Assembly: GCA_049603715.1 (NCBI GenBank)
Contig: JBMYSW010000009.1
Location: 62,001-126,000, forward strand
Direction of reading: 5' to 3'
Length of the DNA stretch: 64,000 nucleotides
Origin: Pontibacterium sp049603715
GTDB lineage: Bacteria > Pseudomonadota > Gammaproteobacteria > Pseudomonadales > Balneatricaceae
Below the pieces are notes generated by a model, which saw only the letters and a list, made by a program, of their open reading frames with translations, did no database searches and had not been told where the DNA came from. How positions within the stretch are numbered: the first letter of the stretch is position 1; each line of letters begins with the position of its first letter. Below are positions 25,724 to 35,119 of this stretch, one piece after another. The position numbers and the translations under genes are program-made.

Positions 25724-27078
25724 CAGCACAAATTTTGGTTGTGGAAGATGATCACGGCCTACGTGAGGCCTTGTGCGACACCTTGTCTTTAGCTGGCTTT
25801 GACTACCAAGTGGCCGAAAACGGCAAAGAGGCCCTTGCTTGCCTGCAAAACCACGCCATTGATATGGTGGTGAGTGATGTGAATATGCCCGAAATGGACG
25901 GGCGTGAGCTACTTGATGAGCTGCAAAAAAACTACCCCGGATTACCTGTGCTGCTAATGACTGCGTTTGGTCAGGTTCAAAAAGCCGTAGATGCTATTAA
26001 AGCTGGCGCCGTGGATTATTTGATGAAGCCTTTTGAGGCGCAGGCATTAATTAACATCGTTAAAAAGTACGCCACCGGTTACACACCACAAGACGACGAA
26101 GGCCCAGTGGCGCAAGAGGCCTCAAGTATTCAGCTACTGCAGCTGGCACAACGAGTAGCTCAAAGCGACTCTACCGTGTTAATTACGGGGGAGTCTGGTA
26201 CGGGTAAAGAAGTGCTCGCACAATATATTCACAACCACTCGGCCCGCGCTAGCCAACCATTTGTGGCCATTAACTGCGCTGCGATTCCTGAAAATATGCT
26301 CGAAGCCACCTTGTTTGGTTATGAGAAGGGCGCGTTTACTGGGGCATACACAGCCAGCCCAGGTAAATTTGAGCAGGCTAATGGTGGTACCCTATTACTC
26401 GACGAAATAAGCGAAATGGAGCTTGGGCTGCAGGCCAAGCTGTTGCGAGTGTTGCAAGAGCAACAAGTGGAGCGTATTGGTGGTCGTAGGTTAATCGACC
26501 TTGATGTACGCATACTCGCCACCAGTAACCGCCAGCTTGAAGACTTTGTGGCTCAAGGCCGTTTTCGTGAAGACCTTTATTATCGCCTGAATGTGTTTCC
26601 GTTGCAGTGGCGAGCCCTACGCGAGCGCCCTGCGGATATCATTCCGTTGGCGCAGCGACTATTACAAAAGCATTGCCAAAAGATGCGTCGTACGCCCGCT
26701 AACTTGAGCTTGGCGGCGCAAGCAGCCCTAAAAGCACACCCTTGGCGTGGTAACGTTCGAGAGTTGGATAACGTCATTCAGCGAGCGCTTATTTTGCAAA
26801 CCGGCAGCGAAATTAACGAAACTGACTTACTGCTTAACCCCGCCGAGTTAGGCCAAATCGCCTTGAGTGCCGAAGACAATACGGCCCCAGTGGCAGAGCC
26901 TGCCAAAGCGGCTGCCGCTTTAGGTGAAGGGGTTCAGCAGCATGAGTTTCAAATGATTATCGACACCCTAAAAGAAACCGATGGCAGCCGAAAAGACGCG
27001 GCTGAAAAGTTGGGTATTAGCCCGCGTACCTTGCGCTATAAATTGGCAAAAATGCGTGAGGCAGGCTTCGATCTTTAG
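25720..27078 (+). CDS. fleR: FleR/FlrC, sigma-54 response regulator
   Basis: 452 residues overlapping fleS by four bases. A receiver domain (phospho-acceptor Asp 53 in VVSDVNMPEMDG), a AAA+ domain with Walker A GESGTGKE (about 157) and GAFTGA (about 204), and a C-terminal Fis-type helix-turn-helix (SRKDAAEKLGISPRTLRYKL). When phosphorylated by FleS it should turn on class III operons such as flgBCDE, flgFGHIJKL and fliK. The GGCAA/TTGCC clusters before flgB and flgF are its likely sites (inference). Confidence 0.95.
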   Translation: MTAQILVVEDDHGLREALCDTLSLAGFDYQVAENGKEALACLQNHAIDMVVSDVNMPEMDGRELLDELQKNYPGLPVLLMTAFGQVQKAVDAIKAGAVDYLMKPFEAQALINIVKKYATGYTPQDDEGPVAQEASSIQLLQLAQRVAQSDSTVLITGESGTGKEVLAQYIHNHSARASQPFVAINCAAIPENMLEATLFGYEKGAFTGAYTASPGKFEQANGGTLLLDEISEMELGLQAKLLRVLQEQQVERIGGRRLIDLDVRILATSNRQLEDFVAQGRFREDLYYRLNVFPLQWRALRERPADIIPLAQRLLQKHCQKMRRTPANLSLAAQAALKAHPWRGNVRELDNVIQRALILQTGSEINETDLLLNPAELGQIALSAEDNTAPVAEPAKAAAALGEGVQQHEFQMIIDTLKETDGSRKDAAEKLGISPRTLRYKLAKMREAGFDL

Positions 27079-27519
27079 AAAAGAGAAGCCTAAGGCCCCT
27101 AAGCATTTGGCAAGCTTGTTGGCTGTAATGGAGCTTTCTACTGGTTGTTTTGTCACCAATGAGGCAGATAATTGGTGTCAGCGAGGGGTGTACCAAGGTC
27201 GTAGTTCTAGTTGACGGGTGGCGACCTTGTCTTAGTTTTTGTTTTTTAAAATTTATTCTTTTAAATCAGTGGTTTATGTCTAATATTTTGTTTTTTATTA
27301 GGTGTATGGTTGGTTTAAACCCTTACTTTTCTGCTGGTTTTTTGTACGGCGCCCAAAATTGAGTAGACCAATGTCTAATTCAGGTAGATAGGCGCTGACG
27401 GGTATAAATTTCCTTAAAGTACGACACAAGCTCGGGAAAGCACGTCGGAATCTCGTTTGTACCGATGCGAGAACCTTGTGAACGCTAAGAATAATATAAA
27501 CAAAGCTAAGGGCATCACC
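27079..27519. other. Intergenic region fleR / acs
   Basis: 441 bases without a convincing gene. It contains an inverted repeat CAAGGTCG (27194-27201)/CGACCTTG (27222-27229) followed by a T-rich tract, a possible fleR terminator; an AT-rich stretch (27230-27310); and the acs control region with a GACCAATGT motif and a TATAAA (-10-like) at 27403. Confidence 0.6.
27364..27377. promoter_or_regulatory. Candidate CrbR operator before acs
   Basis: TAGACCAATGTCTA is a perfect 5-bp inverted repeat around CAAT. Its core GACCAATGT is repeated upstream of the symporter operon (34636-34644). The centre is about 33 bases upstream of TATAAA (27403-27408), so roughly -45 from the expected start, a class-II activator position. 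Confidence 0.5.
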
Positions 27520-29481
27520 ATGAGTGAAGAAAAAGTATATCCAGTGTCGCCAGAAATGGCTGAATTGGCGCACATTAATAGCGATAAATACCATGCCATG
27601 TACGAGCAGTCTGTTTCAGACCCAGAAGGTTTCTGGGGCGAGCAGGGCAAACGTCTCGACTGGTTTACCCCCTACACCAAAGTTAAGTCGACCAACTTTA
27701 ACGCTGATGAAGGCGTAGACATCCGTTGGTTTGAAGACGGTAAGCTAAACGCATCTTACAACTGTCTTGACCGTCACCTAGACACTCGTGGCGACCAAGT
27801 AGCCATCATTTGGGAAGGTGACGACCCAAGTGAAAGCGAAGAAATCACTTACCGCGACCTACACGAGCGTGTGTGTAAGTTTGCAAACGTTCTGAAAGGA
27901 CGTGGCGTAGAAGCAGGTGACGTGGTTACCCTTTACCTTCCAATGATTCCAGAAGCAGCGGTAGCGATGCTTGCGTGTGCACGTATTGGTGCGGTTCACT
28001 CTATCGTGTTTGGCGGCTTCTCCCCTGAAGCTTTGGCTGCACGTATCGAAGGCGCAAACTCTAAAGTTGTTATCACCTCTAACTACTCGCTTCGTGGCGG
28101 TAAAGTGGTGCCACTTAAAGCCAACGTAGATTCAGCACTTGAGCACCACGCAGCGGCAGCTGAGTCTGTTTCTAGCGTTATCGTAGTTAAGCGTGTAGAC
28201 CAAGACGTAGCTTGGAACGATGCCCACGACGTTTGGTACGAAGAGCTAATGGCTGACGCATCAACTGACTGTGCACCAGCGCAAATGGACGCAGAAGCGC
28301 CATTGTTTATTCTTTACACGTCGGGTTCGACCGGTGCGCCAAAAGGCCTTAAACACACCACCGGTGGTTACATGGTTTACGCATCCATGACCCACGAATA
28401 CGTATTTGACTACAAAGACGGTGACATCTACTGGTGTACAGCCGACGTAGGTTGGGTAACCGGCCACAGCTACATTGTTTACGGCCCACTGGCTAACGGC
28501 GCGACGACCATTATGTTTGAAGGTGTGCCTAGCTACCCAGATAACAGCCGCTTTGGTCGTGTTATCGAAAAATACAAAGTTAACCAGTTCTACACTGCAC
28601 CAACGGCTATTCGTGCATTGATGCAGCAAGGCGAAGACGTACTAGGTGACTCTGACCTTTCAAGCTTGCGCTTGTTGGGTTCTGTAGGTGAGCCTATCAA
28701 CCCAGAAGCATGGGATTGGTACCACCGTATCATCGGTCAAAGCCGTTGCCCAATCGTGGACACTTGGTGGCAGACTGAAACGGGCGGCATCATGATCGTT
28801 CCTCTACCAGGTGCTACGGCGACTAAGCCAGGTTCGGCTACGCGTCCGTTCTTTGGTGTACAGCCAGCATTGCTTGATGCCGACGGTAACGAGCTTGAAG
28901 GTGCAACCGAAGGTAACTTGGTAATTAAAGATTCTTGGCCGGGTCAGAGCCGCTCTATTTGGGGCGACCACGACCGCTTTACTCAAACTTACTTCTCTAC
29001 CTACAAGGGTTACTACACCACAGGTGACGGTGCTCGTCGCGACGAAGACGGTTACTACTGGATCACTGGCCGTGTAGATGACGTAATCAACGTTTCAGGC
29101 CACCGTATGGGTACGGCTGAAGTTGAGTCTGCCTTGGTTGCACACGAAGCAGTAGCAGAGGCGGCTGTTGTGGGTTACCCACACGATATCAAAGGTCAAG
29201 GTATCTACGTATACGTGACCTTGCAGTCAGGCGTTGAAGCGTCAGACGAGCTAAGCAAAACGCTACGCAACTGGGTTCGTTCTGAGATCGGTCCTATCGC
29301 ATCACCAGACTTGATTCAGTTTGCACCGGGCTTGCCAAAAACCCGTTCGGGTAAAATCATGCGCCGTATCTTGCGTAAAATCGCAGAAGACGATTTCGGT
29401 TCATTGGGCGATACCTCAACCTTGGCTGACCCAAGCGTGGTCGATGACTTGATTGAAAACCGCATGAACCGTAAAGGCTAA
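27520..29481 (+). CDS. acs: Acetyl-CoA synthetase
   Basis: 653 residues from ATG 27520 (AAGG before it; an upstream in-frame TTG at 27457 is less likely). AMP-binding motifs are clear: LYTSGSTGAPKG, WWQTETGG, YYTTGDGARRDEDGYYWITG, and the regulatory lysine motif TRSGKIMRR (Lys near 612), the target of Pat-type acetylation. It converts acetate, ATP and CoA to acetyl-CoA in the cytoplasm. Codon use is strongly biased toward codons such as GGT and CGT, suggesting high expression. It lies between fleR and the rest of the acetate block. Confidence 0.98.
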   Translation: MSEEKVYPVSPEMAELAHINSDKYHAMYEQSVSDPEGFWGEQGKRLDWFTPYTKVKSTNFNADEGVDIRWFEDGKLNASYNCLDRHLDTRGDQVAIIWEGDDPSESEEITYRDLHERVCKFANVLKGRGVEAGDVVTLYLPMIPEAAVAMLACARIGAVHSIVFGGFSPEALAARIEGANSKVVITSNYSLRGGKVVPLKANVDSALEHHAAAAESVSSVIVVKRVDQDVAWNDAHDVWYEELMADASTDCAPAQMDAEAPLFILYTSGSTGAPKGLKHTTGGYMVYASMTHEYVFDYKDGDIYWCTADVGWVTGHSYIVYGPLANGATTIMFEGVPSYPDNSRFGRVIEKYKVNQFYTAPTAIRALMQQGEDVLGDSDLSSLRLLGSVGEPINPEAWDWYHRIIGQSRCPIVDTWWQTETGGIMIVPLPGATATKPGSATRPFFGVQPALLDADGNELEGATEGNLVIKDSWPGQSRSIWGDHDRFTQTYFSTYKGYYTTGDGARRDEDGYYWITGRVDDVINVSGHRMGTAEVESALVAHEAVAEAAVVGYPHDIKGQGIYVYVTLQSGVEASDELSKTLRNWVRSEIGPIASPDLIQFAPGLPKTRSGKIMRRILRKIAEDDFGSLGDTSTLADPSVVDDLIENRMNRKG

Positions 29482-29817
29482 TGTTGACTGGTTTTTGACT
29501 TACCAAAGGCTCCCTCGGATACCGAGGGGGCTTTTTTGGTTTTTGGCGAGTCCTTCGTCAATCACAGCTAATTGTAAGACTTGTGAGCAAAAACGTGATC
29601 TAACACCAAAAATCCGGTGGAGCTTTGCTAAAGACACGTTAATATAAAAATATAAATAAAAAGAACAAACGACGTTTCAGGATATACACCCAATCACTTA
29701 GCTTATGGTGAGCTGACGTGCAGTGATGAGTGTTGTGGTTAGGCAAATAAAAGCAAATAAAAGCCCATAAAGTCGCCACCCGTTTGTTCGTAATGGATAC
29801 GAGAGGATGTGAAGTTC
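29482..29817. other. Intergenic region acs / crbR
   Basis: 336 bases without a gene. After the acs terminator comes an AT-rich stretch (29640-29670) and two tandem copies of GCAAATAAAA (29743-29752, 29753-29762) about 55 bases before the regulator start. No GACCAATGT motif is seen here. Confidence 0.6.
29509..29537 (+). terminator. Terminator after acs
   Basis: Ten-base-pair stem GCTCCCTCGG/CCGAGGGGGC (one G-U) with a three-base loop and TTTTTT. Confidence 0.92.
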
Positions 29818-30477
29818 ATGCAACTAGCACAAAAAATTATTATCGCCGATGATCACCCGTTGTTTCGTGCTGCGCTAAAGCAGGCGGTGACACAGGCGAT
29901 TCCGGGAGTGACGACGGTTGAGGCAGATAGCCTCGCAGCGGTTGAAGAAACGGTTAATGAGCACAGCGATGCCGACCTTGTATTACTCGATATCCATATG
30001 CCCGGCGCTCATGGTTTCTCGGGGCTCGTGTTTTTACGTGGTCAAAACCCGGGTATCCCTGTGGTGGTTGTGTCGGGCAGTGAGTCCGCGTCGGTGATGA
30101 AGCGCGCCATTGAATACGGCGCATCTGGCTTTATCCCTAAATCGGCGTCGTTGGATACGATTTCTGAAGCCATCGTGACCGTGCTTGAGGGCGAGGTTTG
30201 GTTGCCGCAAGCGGTGGATAACGCCGAAGATGTGAGCGAAGAAGACCAAAAATTTGCTACGGCCATTGCTTCGCTAACGCCACAGCAGTTTCGTGTTTTA
30301 ACTATGCTTACTGAGGGTTTGCTAAACAAGCAAATCGCCTACGACTTAAATGTCTCTGAGGCGACTATCAAAGCCCACGTAACAGCTATTTTGCGCAAAC
30401 TGGGTGTGCATAGTCGCACGCAAGCGGTAATTGCTGCTCAGCGCTTAGGTGTCGAGCCGCCTAAAACCGAAGATTAA
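29818..30477 (+). CDS. crbR: CrbR-type LuxR-family response regulator of acetate metabolism
   Basis: 219 residues from ATG 29818, chosen because GAGAGGA lies about ten bases before it; the in-frame GTG at 29809 is too close. A receiver domain with the phospho-acceptor near Asp 58 in LVLLDIHMPG, and a C-terminal LuxR/NarL helix-turn-helix (LTPQQFRVLTMLTEGLLNKQIAYDLNVSEATIKAHVTAIL, in parts). With the convergent CrbS-type kinase and nearby acs it matches the CrbS/CrbR system that activates acs in Vibrio and Pseudomonas. The symbol is assigned by architecture and neighbourhood. Confidence 0.82.
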   Translation: MQLAQKIIIADDHPLFRAALKQAVTQAIPGVTTVEADSLAAVEETVNEHSDADLVLLDIHMPGAHGFSGLVFLRGQNPGIPVVVVSGSESASVMKRAIEYGASGFIPKSASLDTISEAIVTVLEGEVWLPQAVDNAEDVSEEDQKFATAIASLTPQQFRVLTMLTEGLLNKQIAYDLNVSEATIKAHVTAILRKLGVHSRTQAVIAAQRLGVEPPKTED

Positions 30478-30524
30478 TCGGCTTGCTTTGCCTATCTTGC
30501 GTAAGCTGACATTATGTTAGTAAA

Positions 30525-30558
30525 AACAACGCCCGCTATTGCGGGCGTTGTTGTTTTT
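30525..30558. terminator. Bidirectional terminator between crbR and crbS
   Basis: Perfect 12-bp stem AACAACGCCCGC/GCGGGCGTTGTT around TATT, flanked by T's on the right and A's on the left. It serves both convergent genes. Confidence 0.92.
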
Positions 30559-30616
30559 GGCTTGTGGCCGTTGATAAAAAGGGGCGCTAATCACATGGCG
30601 CTACAACCCGCTTAAG

Positions 30617-33600
30617 CTACTTGGCAGCTGCCCTTGCTGTCGCAACTACCTTATTAATCATGGCTCTTAAGCCCGCTGGGCGAACCGGCTTATTAAGTAG
30701 CTGATATCCTAAGTCGGCCACTTCTTGCTTCACCTCGTCGGTACGGTCGGCCGTAATCACGATCACTGGTGTGTTCGGTAACAGCCATGGGTCAATTTGC
30801 TTTACGGCCATCACCCCGGTTTCATTCTCGGACAGGTGATAGTCCGCCAAAATAATGTCGGGCTGAGTGCCACCTTGCACAATCTCTTGTGCCGCTTGTG
30901 GGCTCAGGGCGGTATACACCTCACATGACCAGCCTTTTAACAAGGCAGACATACCTTCCAAGATTTTCGGCTCGTTATCAATAATGAGTACACGAACACC
31001 GTCGAGGCCTTTTGAGCGAATCCAGCCGCGCTTTTCAGGTTTAGGCGTTTGCGCAAGGCTGCTGTCGCCAATGGGCACAAGCACGCTAAACACGGTGCCT
31101 TTGGAGGGCCAGGAGCGCAAACCAATAGGGTGGTCGAGCATTTTGGCGATACGTTCCGTAATGGCCAGCCCAAGCCCTAAGCCCTGCACTTGAGAGTGCT
31201 TGGGGTTATCGATCCGACGAAACTCTTCAAAGACTTCTTGCTGCTTGTCTTCTGTGATGCCTACGCCCGTGTCCCACACTTCTAACTTGAGGTAGTCGCC
31301 ACGGCGGCGGCAGCCCAAGAGCACGCCACCGTCTTGGGTGTAGCGAATCGCATTGGATAAGAAGTTCTGCAAAATTCGACGCAGTAACTGTTGGTCTGTA
31401 TGGACAATCAGGTTACAAGGCGCACAACGGAACCTTAGGCCTTTCTCCGCTGCCAAAGCGGTAAATTCGGCTTTGAGGTTGGTTAGCAGGTCGTCCATGG
31501 CAAAGTGCGACAGCGTAGGCTCGAGGGAGCCTGCATCCAATTTAGAAATATCTAAGATGGTGGTGATAAGTTCCTCGGCGGCTTTTAGCGAGCCATCAAG
31601 GTTGTCTACTAGTTGCCGTGTTTCGTCACTGTGGCTTTGTTGGGCCAAGGCGGACGAGAAAAGTCGTGCTGCGTTTAATGGCTGTAGCAAGTCGTGGCTG
31701 GCAGCGGCCAAAAAGCGGGTTTTACCAAGGTTTGCTGCTTCTGCGTCGGACTTGGCTTGGCGCAGCTCGTCCTCAATCAGAGCGCGAATGGTGTTTTCTT
31801 TACGCAGCTCTTTGTTCACCACCGACAAGGCACGGGTTCGTTCGTTAACCCGCATCTCAAGGTTTTCGTTGGTTTCTTGTAAGGCGATTTCGGCTTTGCG
31901 GCGCTCGGTAATATCTTGGTACAGCGAGAAGTACCCAAGCACGTCGCCATAGTCGCCAATATGAGGAATATAGGTGACCTCGGCATAGCGAGTTTCACCT
32001 GATGGGCTAACGATATTCGCCTCAAAGCGCTGTCGTTTACCTTCCAAAGCGTTACGGATAAAGGGTGCGCGAAACGCATATTCATCGGCAGGCATAATTT
32101 TGTAACAAGGAATGCCCGAAACATGATGTCGGTCGATGCCAAAGGTGTCGGCATAGGCCTTGTTAACAAACAAGTAACGCTGCTCTGGGTCGAGATAGGC
32201 AATCAGCACCGGCACATTATCAGTGTAGATACGAATGTTTTGCTCACTTTCACGCAAGGCTTCTTCAATTTGTTTGTACTGAGTGACGTCCATGTAGGTG
32301 TTTACATAACCGCCGTCGGGCATAGGGCTACCACGCACGTCGACAACGGTGCCATCTGGGCGAAAACGCTCGTAACTATGAGGCTCGCTGGAGCGCAAAA
32401 TGGCTAAACGCTTTTGTACCTGCTCGTCGATATTGCCCGGCCCATATTCGCCGTTTAGGGCGTTATAGCGAAAGATTTCGGTAATGGGGCGGCCAACACA
32501 AATAAGGCCGTCGGGGTAGTTAAACATTTCAGTGTAGGGCTTATTCCACGCCACCAAGCGCATTTGCTGGTCTACTACACTGATGCCCAAACTGATATTT
32601 TCGATGGTGGATTGCAGCAAAGAGCGGTTAAAGCGCAGGGCTTGCGAGGCTTCATCAATAATGGTGACTACGTCGCCAATTTGCATTTCTTTGCCGCGCA
32701 AAGTCGAGGCCAAAATAATGCGTGCCGATGACGCGCCAATGACACCCGCCAGTAAACGCTCGGTAAACTGCACCATCTCAGGCGTGGCCTTATCGCCAGA
32801 GAGTGGCGGCTCATCGTCGCCATTTTGAATCGCAAAACCGCTAAAGGCGTGTTGGGTGCGGGCTTGCCCCAAAAAGCGCTCGGCAAGGGCGTGTAGGTCG
32901 CCAGCAGTGACGTTGCCGATGTGGTTATCGGCCACGGCCAAGTTTTTATCGTAAACATCAACAAACGCACTGGCTTGGATGCGGTCTACCACTCGATGAG
33001 AGGCATAGCGTGAGAACAATAAACAGCAGAGGGTGTTGGCGCTTAAGCTCCAAAGTACGCCATGGGTGAGCGGATCTAGGCCGCTGATGTTAAATAAGGC
33101 GGTAGGGGTTAGCCACGGGTAGTTAATCGACAAGCTGGCAAGTAATGAGGTTGGGAGTAGATCTACATCCACAAGGGTTGGGAAAATCAGCGTGTACAGC
33201 CAAATAATAAAGCCAGCCGCCATACCCACAAGAACGCCGTGACGAGAGACTTTTTTCCAATAAATACCCGCCAAAATGGCAGGCAAAAATTGCAGTGCAG
33301 CGACAAAGGCAAGTAGGCCAAATGATGCCAAGGCACCGTGCTCGCCGGCGATACGGTAGTAGAAGTAGGCCAAGATCATGAGGCAAGCGATGGTGACTCG
33401 TCTTACTTTTAATAGCAGTGCGCCCAAGTCTTTTGTCGCCGCGAGGTTTAACCAAGAAATACGCAGCAACAGCGGCATCACAATATCGTTACACACCATG
33501 GTCGCAAGCGTAATGGAAGCTACGATAACCATACTGGTAGCGGCCGAAAGGCCACCAATAAAAGCAAAAATAGCCAGGCTGTCGGCGCCTTGAGATAGCG

Positions 33601-34552
33601 GCAACATCAACACATAGGTGTCGGGGTTTACGGCGTCTTGCCCCAAAAAGTAATGACCGCCTGTAGCGATAGGCAACACGAATAGGGCCATAAGCGCCAT
33701 GTAAACAGGGAATACCCAGCGGGCAGTGCGAATGCTTTTTGCGTCGTGCGCCTCAACAATGGTGACGTGAAACTGGCGAGGCAAACAAATAATGGCGGCA
33801 CAGGCGAGCACCGTTTCGACTAAAAAGCTATCTGACAAAATAGAGCCAAATCGCTGGCTCGACTCTAGGTGCTTTACGGTGGCAATGAGCGTGCCTTCGA
33901 CACCATCAAATAACTGAAAACAAACAAACAAGCCCACCGCAATAAAGGCCGTGAGTTTGACTACAGACTCAAAAGCTACGGCTAACACCAAACCCTCGTG
34001 GTGCTCAGTGGCGTCAATATGGCGAGTACCAAAGAGTACGGCAAAAATAGCCATAAGTAAGGCGACGAACAGGGCTGTATCGCTACCTGTGCCGAGCAGC
34101 GCATCATTGGAATCGGTCACAGCGCTGTAGCTAATAGCCACCGCTTTGAGCTGCATGGCGATATATGGCACGGTGCCGCACACCGCGATAACGGTAACCA
34201 ATACGGCCAAGGCTTGGCTTTTACCGTAGCGAGAGGAAATAAAGTCGGAGATAGAAGTGATGTTTTGCTGCTTTGAAATCAGCGTGATTTTTTCGATCAC
34301 TCGCCAGCCAAAACCAAAAACCAAAATAGGCCCCAAATAGGTGGCAAAAAACTCCCAGCCACTGGCATTGGCCCGACCGACGGCGCCATAAAATGTCCAC
34401 GACGAACAATAAACCGCAAGTGACGCAGAATAGATAAAGGGTTGGCCAATCCAACGCTTTGCTGCCGAGGTTTTGTCGCCAAAATACGCGATGCCAAACA
34501 ACAGGCCGACATAGGCAAGGGAGATAAGAATAATCGTCCAGCCTGACAACAT
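30617..34552 (-). CDS. crbS: CrbS-type hybrid histidine kinase with sodium:solute symporter domain
   Basis: 1311 residues. The first about 520 are a PutP-like SSS transporter domain with some 13 membrane segments (start MLSGWTIILISLAYVGLLFG). Then come PAS domains (about 660-760 and 780-890), a coiled coil, HisKA with phospho-His near 954 in LAAASHDLLQPLNAARLF, HATPase (NFLSNAIRYTQDGG, GLGLGLAITERIAKML) and a C-terminal receiver with Asp near 1236 in IILADYHLSE. This is the CrbS architecture; the transporter domain is thought to sense acetate-related flux. It faces crbR and diverges from the symporter operon. Confidence 0.88.
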   Translation of the reverse strand: MLSGWTIILISLAYVGLLFGIAYFGDKTSAAKRWIGQPFIYSASLAVYCSSWTFYGAVGRANASGWEFFATYLGPILVFGFGWRVIEKITLISKQQNITSISDFISSRYGKSQALAVLVTVIAVCGTVPYIAMQLKAVAISYSAVTDSNDALLGTGSDTALFVALLMAIFAVLFGTRHIDATEHHEGLVLAVAFESVVKLTAFIAVGLFVCFQLFDGVEGTLIATVKHLESSQRFGSILSDSFLVETVLACAAIICLPRQFHVTIVEAHDAKSIRTARWVFPVYMALMALFVLPIATGGHYFLGQDAVNPDTYVLMLPLSQGADSLAIFAFIGGLSAATSMVIVASITLATMVCNDIVMPLLLRISWLNLAATKDLGALLLKVRRVTIACLMILAYFYYRIAGEHGALASFGLLAFVAALQFLPAILAGIYWKKVSRHGVLVGMAAGFIIWLYTLIFPTLVDVDLLPTSLLASLSINYPWLTPTALFNISGLDPLTHGVLWSLSANTLCCLLFSRYASHRVVDRIQASAFVDVYDKNLAVADNHIGNVTAGDLHALAERFLGQARTQHAFSGFAIQNGDDEPPLSGDKATPEMVQFTERLLAGVIGASSARIILASTLRGKEMQIGDVVTIIDEASQALRFNRSLLQSTIENISLGISVVDQQMRLVAWNKPYTEMFNYPDGLICVGRPITEIFRYNALNGEYGPGNIDEQVQKRLAILRSSEPHSYERFRPDGTVVDVRGSPMPDGGYVNTYMDVTQYKQIEEALRESEQNIRIYTDNVPVLIAYLDPEQRYLFVNKAYADTFGIDRHHVSGIPCYKIMPADEYAFRAPFIRNALEGKRQRFEANIVSPSGETRYAEVTYIPHIGDYGDVLGYFSLYQDITERRKAEIALQETNENLEMRVNERTRALSVVNKELRKENTIRALIEDELRQAKSDAEAANLGKTRFLAAASHDLLQPLNAARLFSSALAQQSHSDETRQLVDNLDGSLKAAEELITTILDISKLDAGSLEPTLSHFAMDDLLTNLKAEFTALAAEKGLRFRCAPCNLIVHTDQQLLRRILQNFLSNAIRYTQDGGVLLGCRRRGDYLKLEVWDTGVGITEDKQQEVFEEFRRIDNPKHSQVQGLGLGLAITERIAKMLDHPIGLRSWPSKGTVFSVLVPIGDSSLAQTPKPEKRGWIRSKGLDGVRVLIIDNEPKILEGMSALLKGWSCEVYTALSPQAAQEIVQGGTQPDIILADYHLSENETGVMAVKQIDPWLLPNTPVIVITADRTDEVKQEVADLGYQLLNKPVRPAGLRAMINKVVATARAAAK

Positions 34553-34630
34553 GAATTGACTCCCGTAGTGGCTTAGATAAATGATCGAGGTTGTAGTTAT
34601 TTTAATTGTCTAGCGGCCAAATTACTCGTT

Positions 34631-34647
34631 TATACGACCAATGTATA
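34631..34647. promoter_or_regulatory. Candidate CrbR operator before the symporter operon
   Basis: TATAC-gaccaat-GTATA is an inverted repeat holding the same GACCAATGT core as the acs site. A -10-like TATGGT at 34674 lies 34 bases from the core centre, almost the acs spacing (33). The site is also 84 bases from crbS, so it might act on both divergent genes. Confidence 0.5.
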
Positions 34648-34834
34648 GGGGGTGAAGTACTAGGGTGAGTTTTTATGGTTTTTTGTAACTAATTGAAATT
34701 ATTAGATTTTGTTTTTTTGGTTGGCTCTTGTGCGTTGCAGCTTTGACTAAAGTCGGGCTTGGCTGGTTTTGGGTTGGTGCTAATCTAATTTACTCAATCT
34801 CAACCGTTGTATAAAAAAAATAAGGAATGGTGTC

Positions 34835-35095
34835 ATGTCAATCAGTGCTGAAAAGGCGCAAGCTTACTGGCGTGAGAACTTGCGTATCATCTTGACCTAT
34901 CTCGCTATTTGGTTTGTCGCGTCCTACGGGTGTGGCATCCTTTTCGTGGACCAGCTTAACGAAATCCAATTCTTTGGCTTTCCGCTAGGATTCTGGTTTG
35001 GTCAACAAGGGTCTATCTTCGTATTCACAGGTTTGATTTGGGCTTATGTATTTAGCATGAACAAACTTGATGAAAAGTATGACGTTAACGAATAA
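34835..35095 (+). CDS. DUF4212 small subunit of solute symporter
   Basis: 86 residues with two membrane helices (ILTYLAIWFVASYGCGILFV and FWFGQQGSIFVFTGLIWAYVF, in parts), the pattern of the DUF4212 family. Members are always encoded just before a VC_2705-type sodium:solute symporter and probably form its small subunit. Here the symporter follows after 24 bases. AAGGA precedes the ATG. Confidence 0.93.
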   Translation: MSISAEKAQAYWRENLRIILTYLAIWFVASYGCGILFVDQLNEIQFFGFPLGFWFGQQGSIFVFTGLIWAYVFSMNKLDEKYDVNE

Positions 35096-35119
35096 CTATA
35101 AAAAAGAGACGGCATTGCT

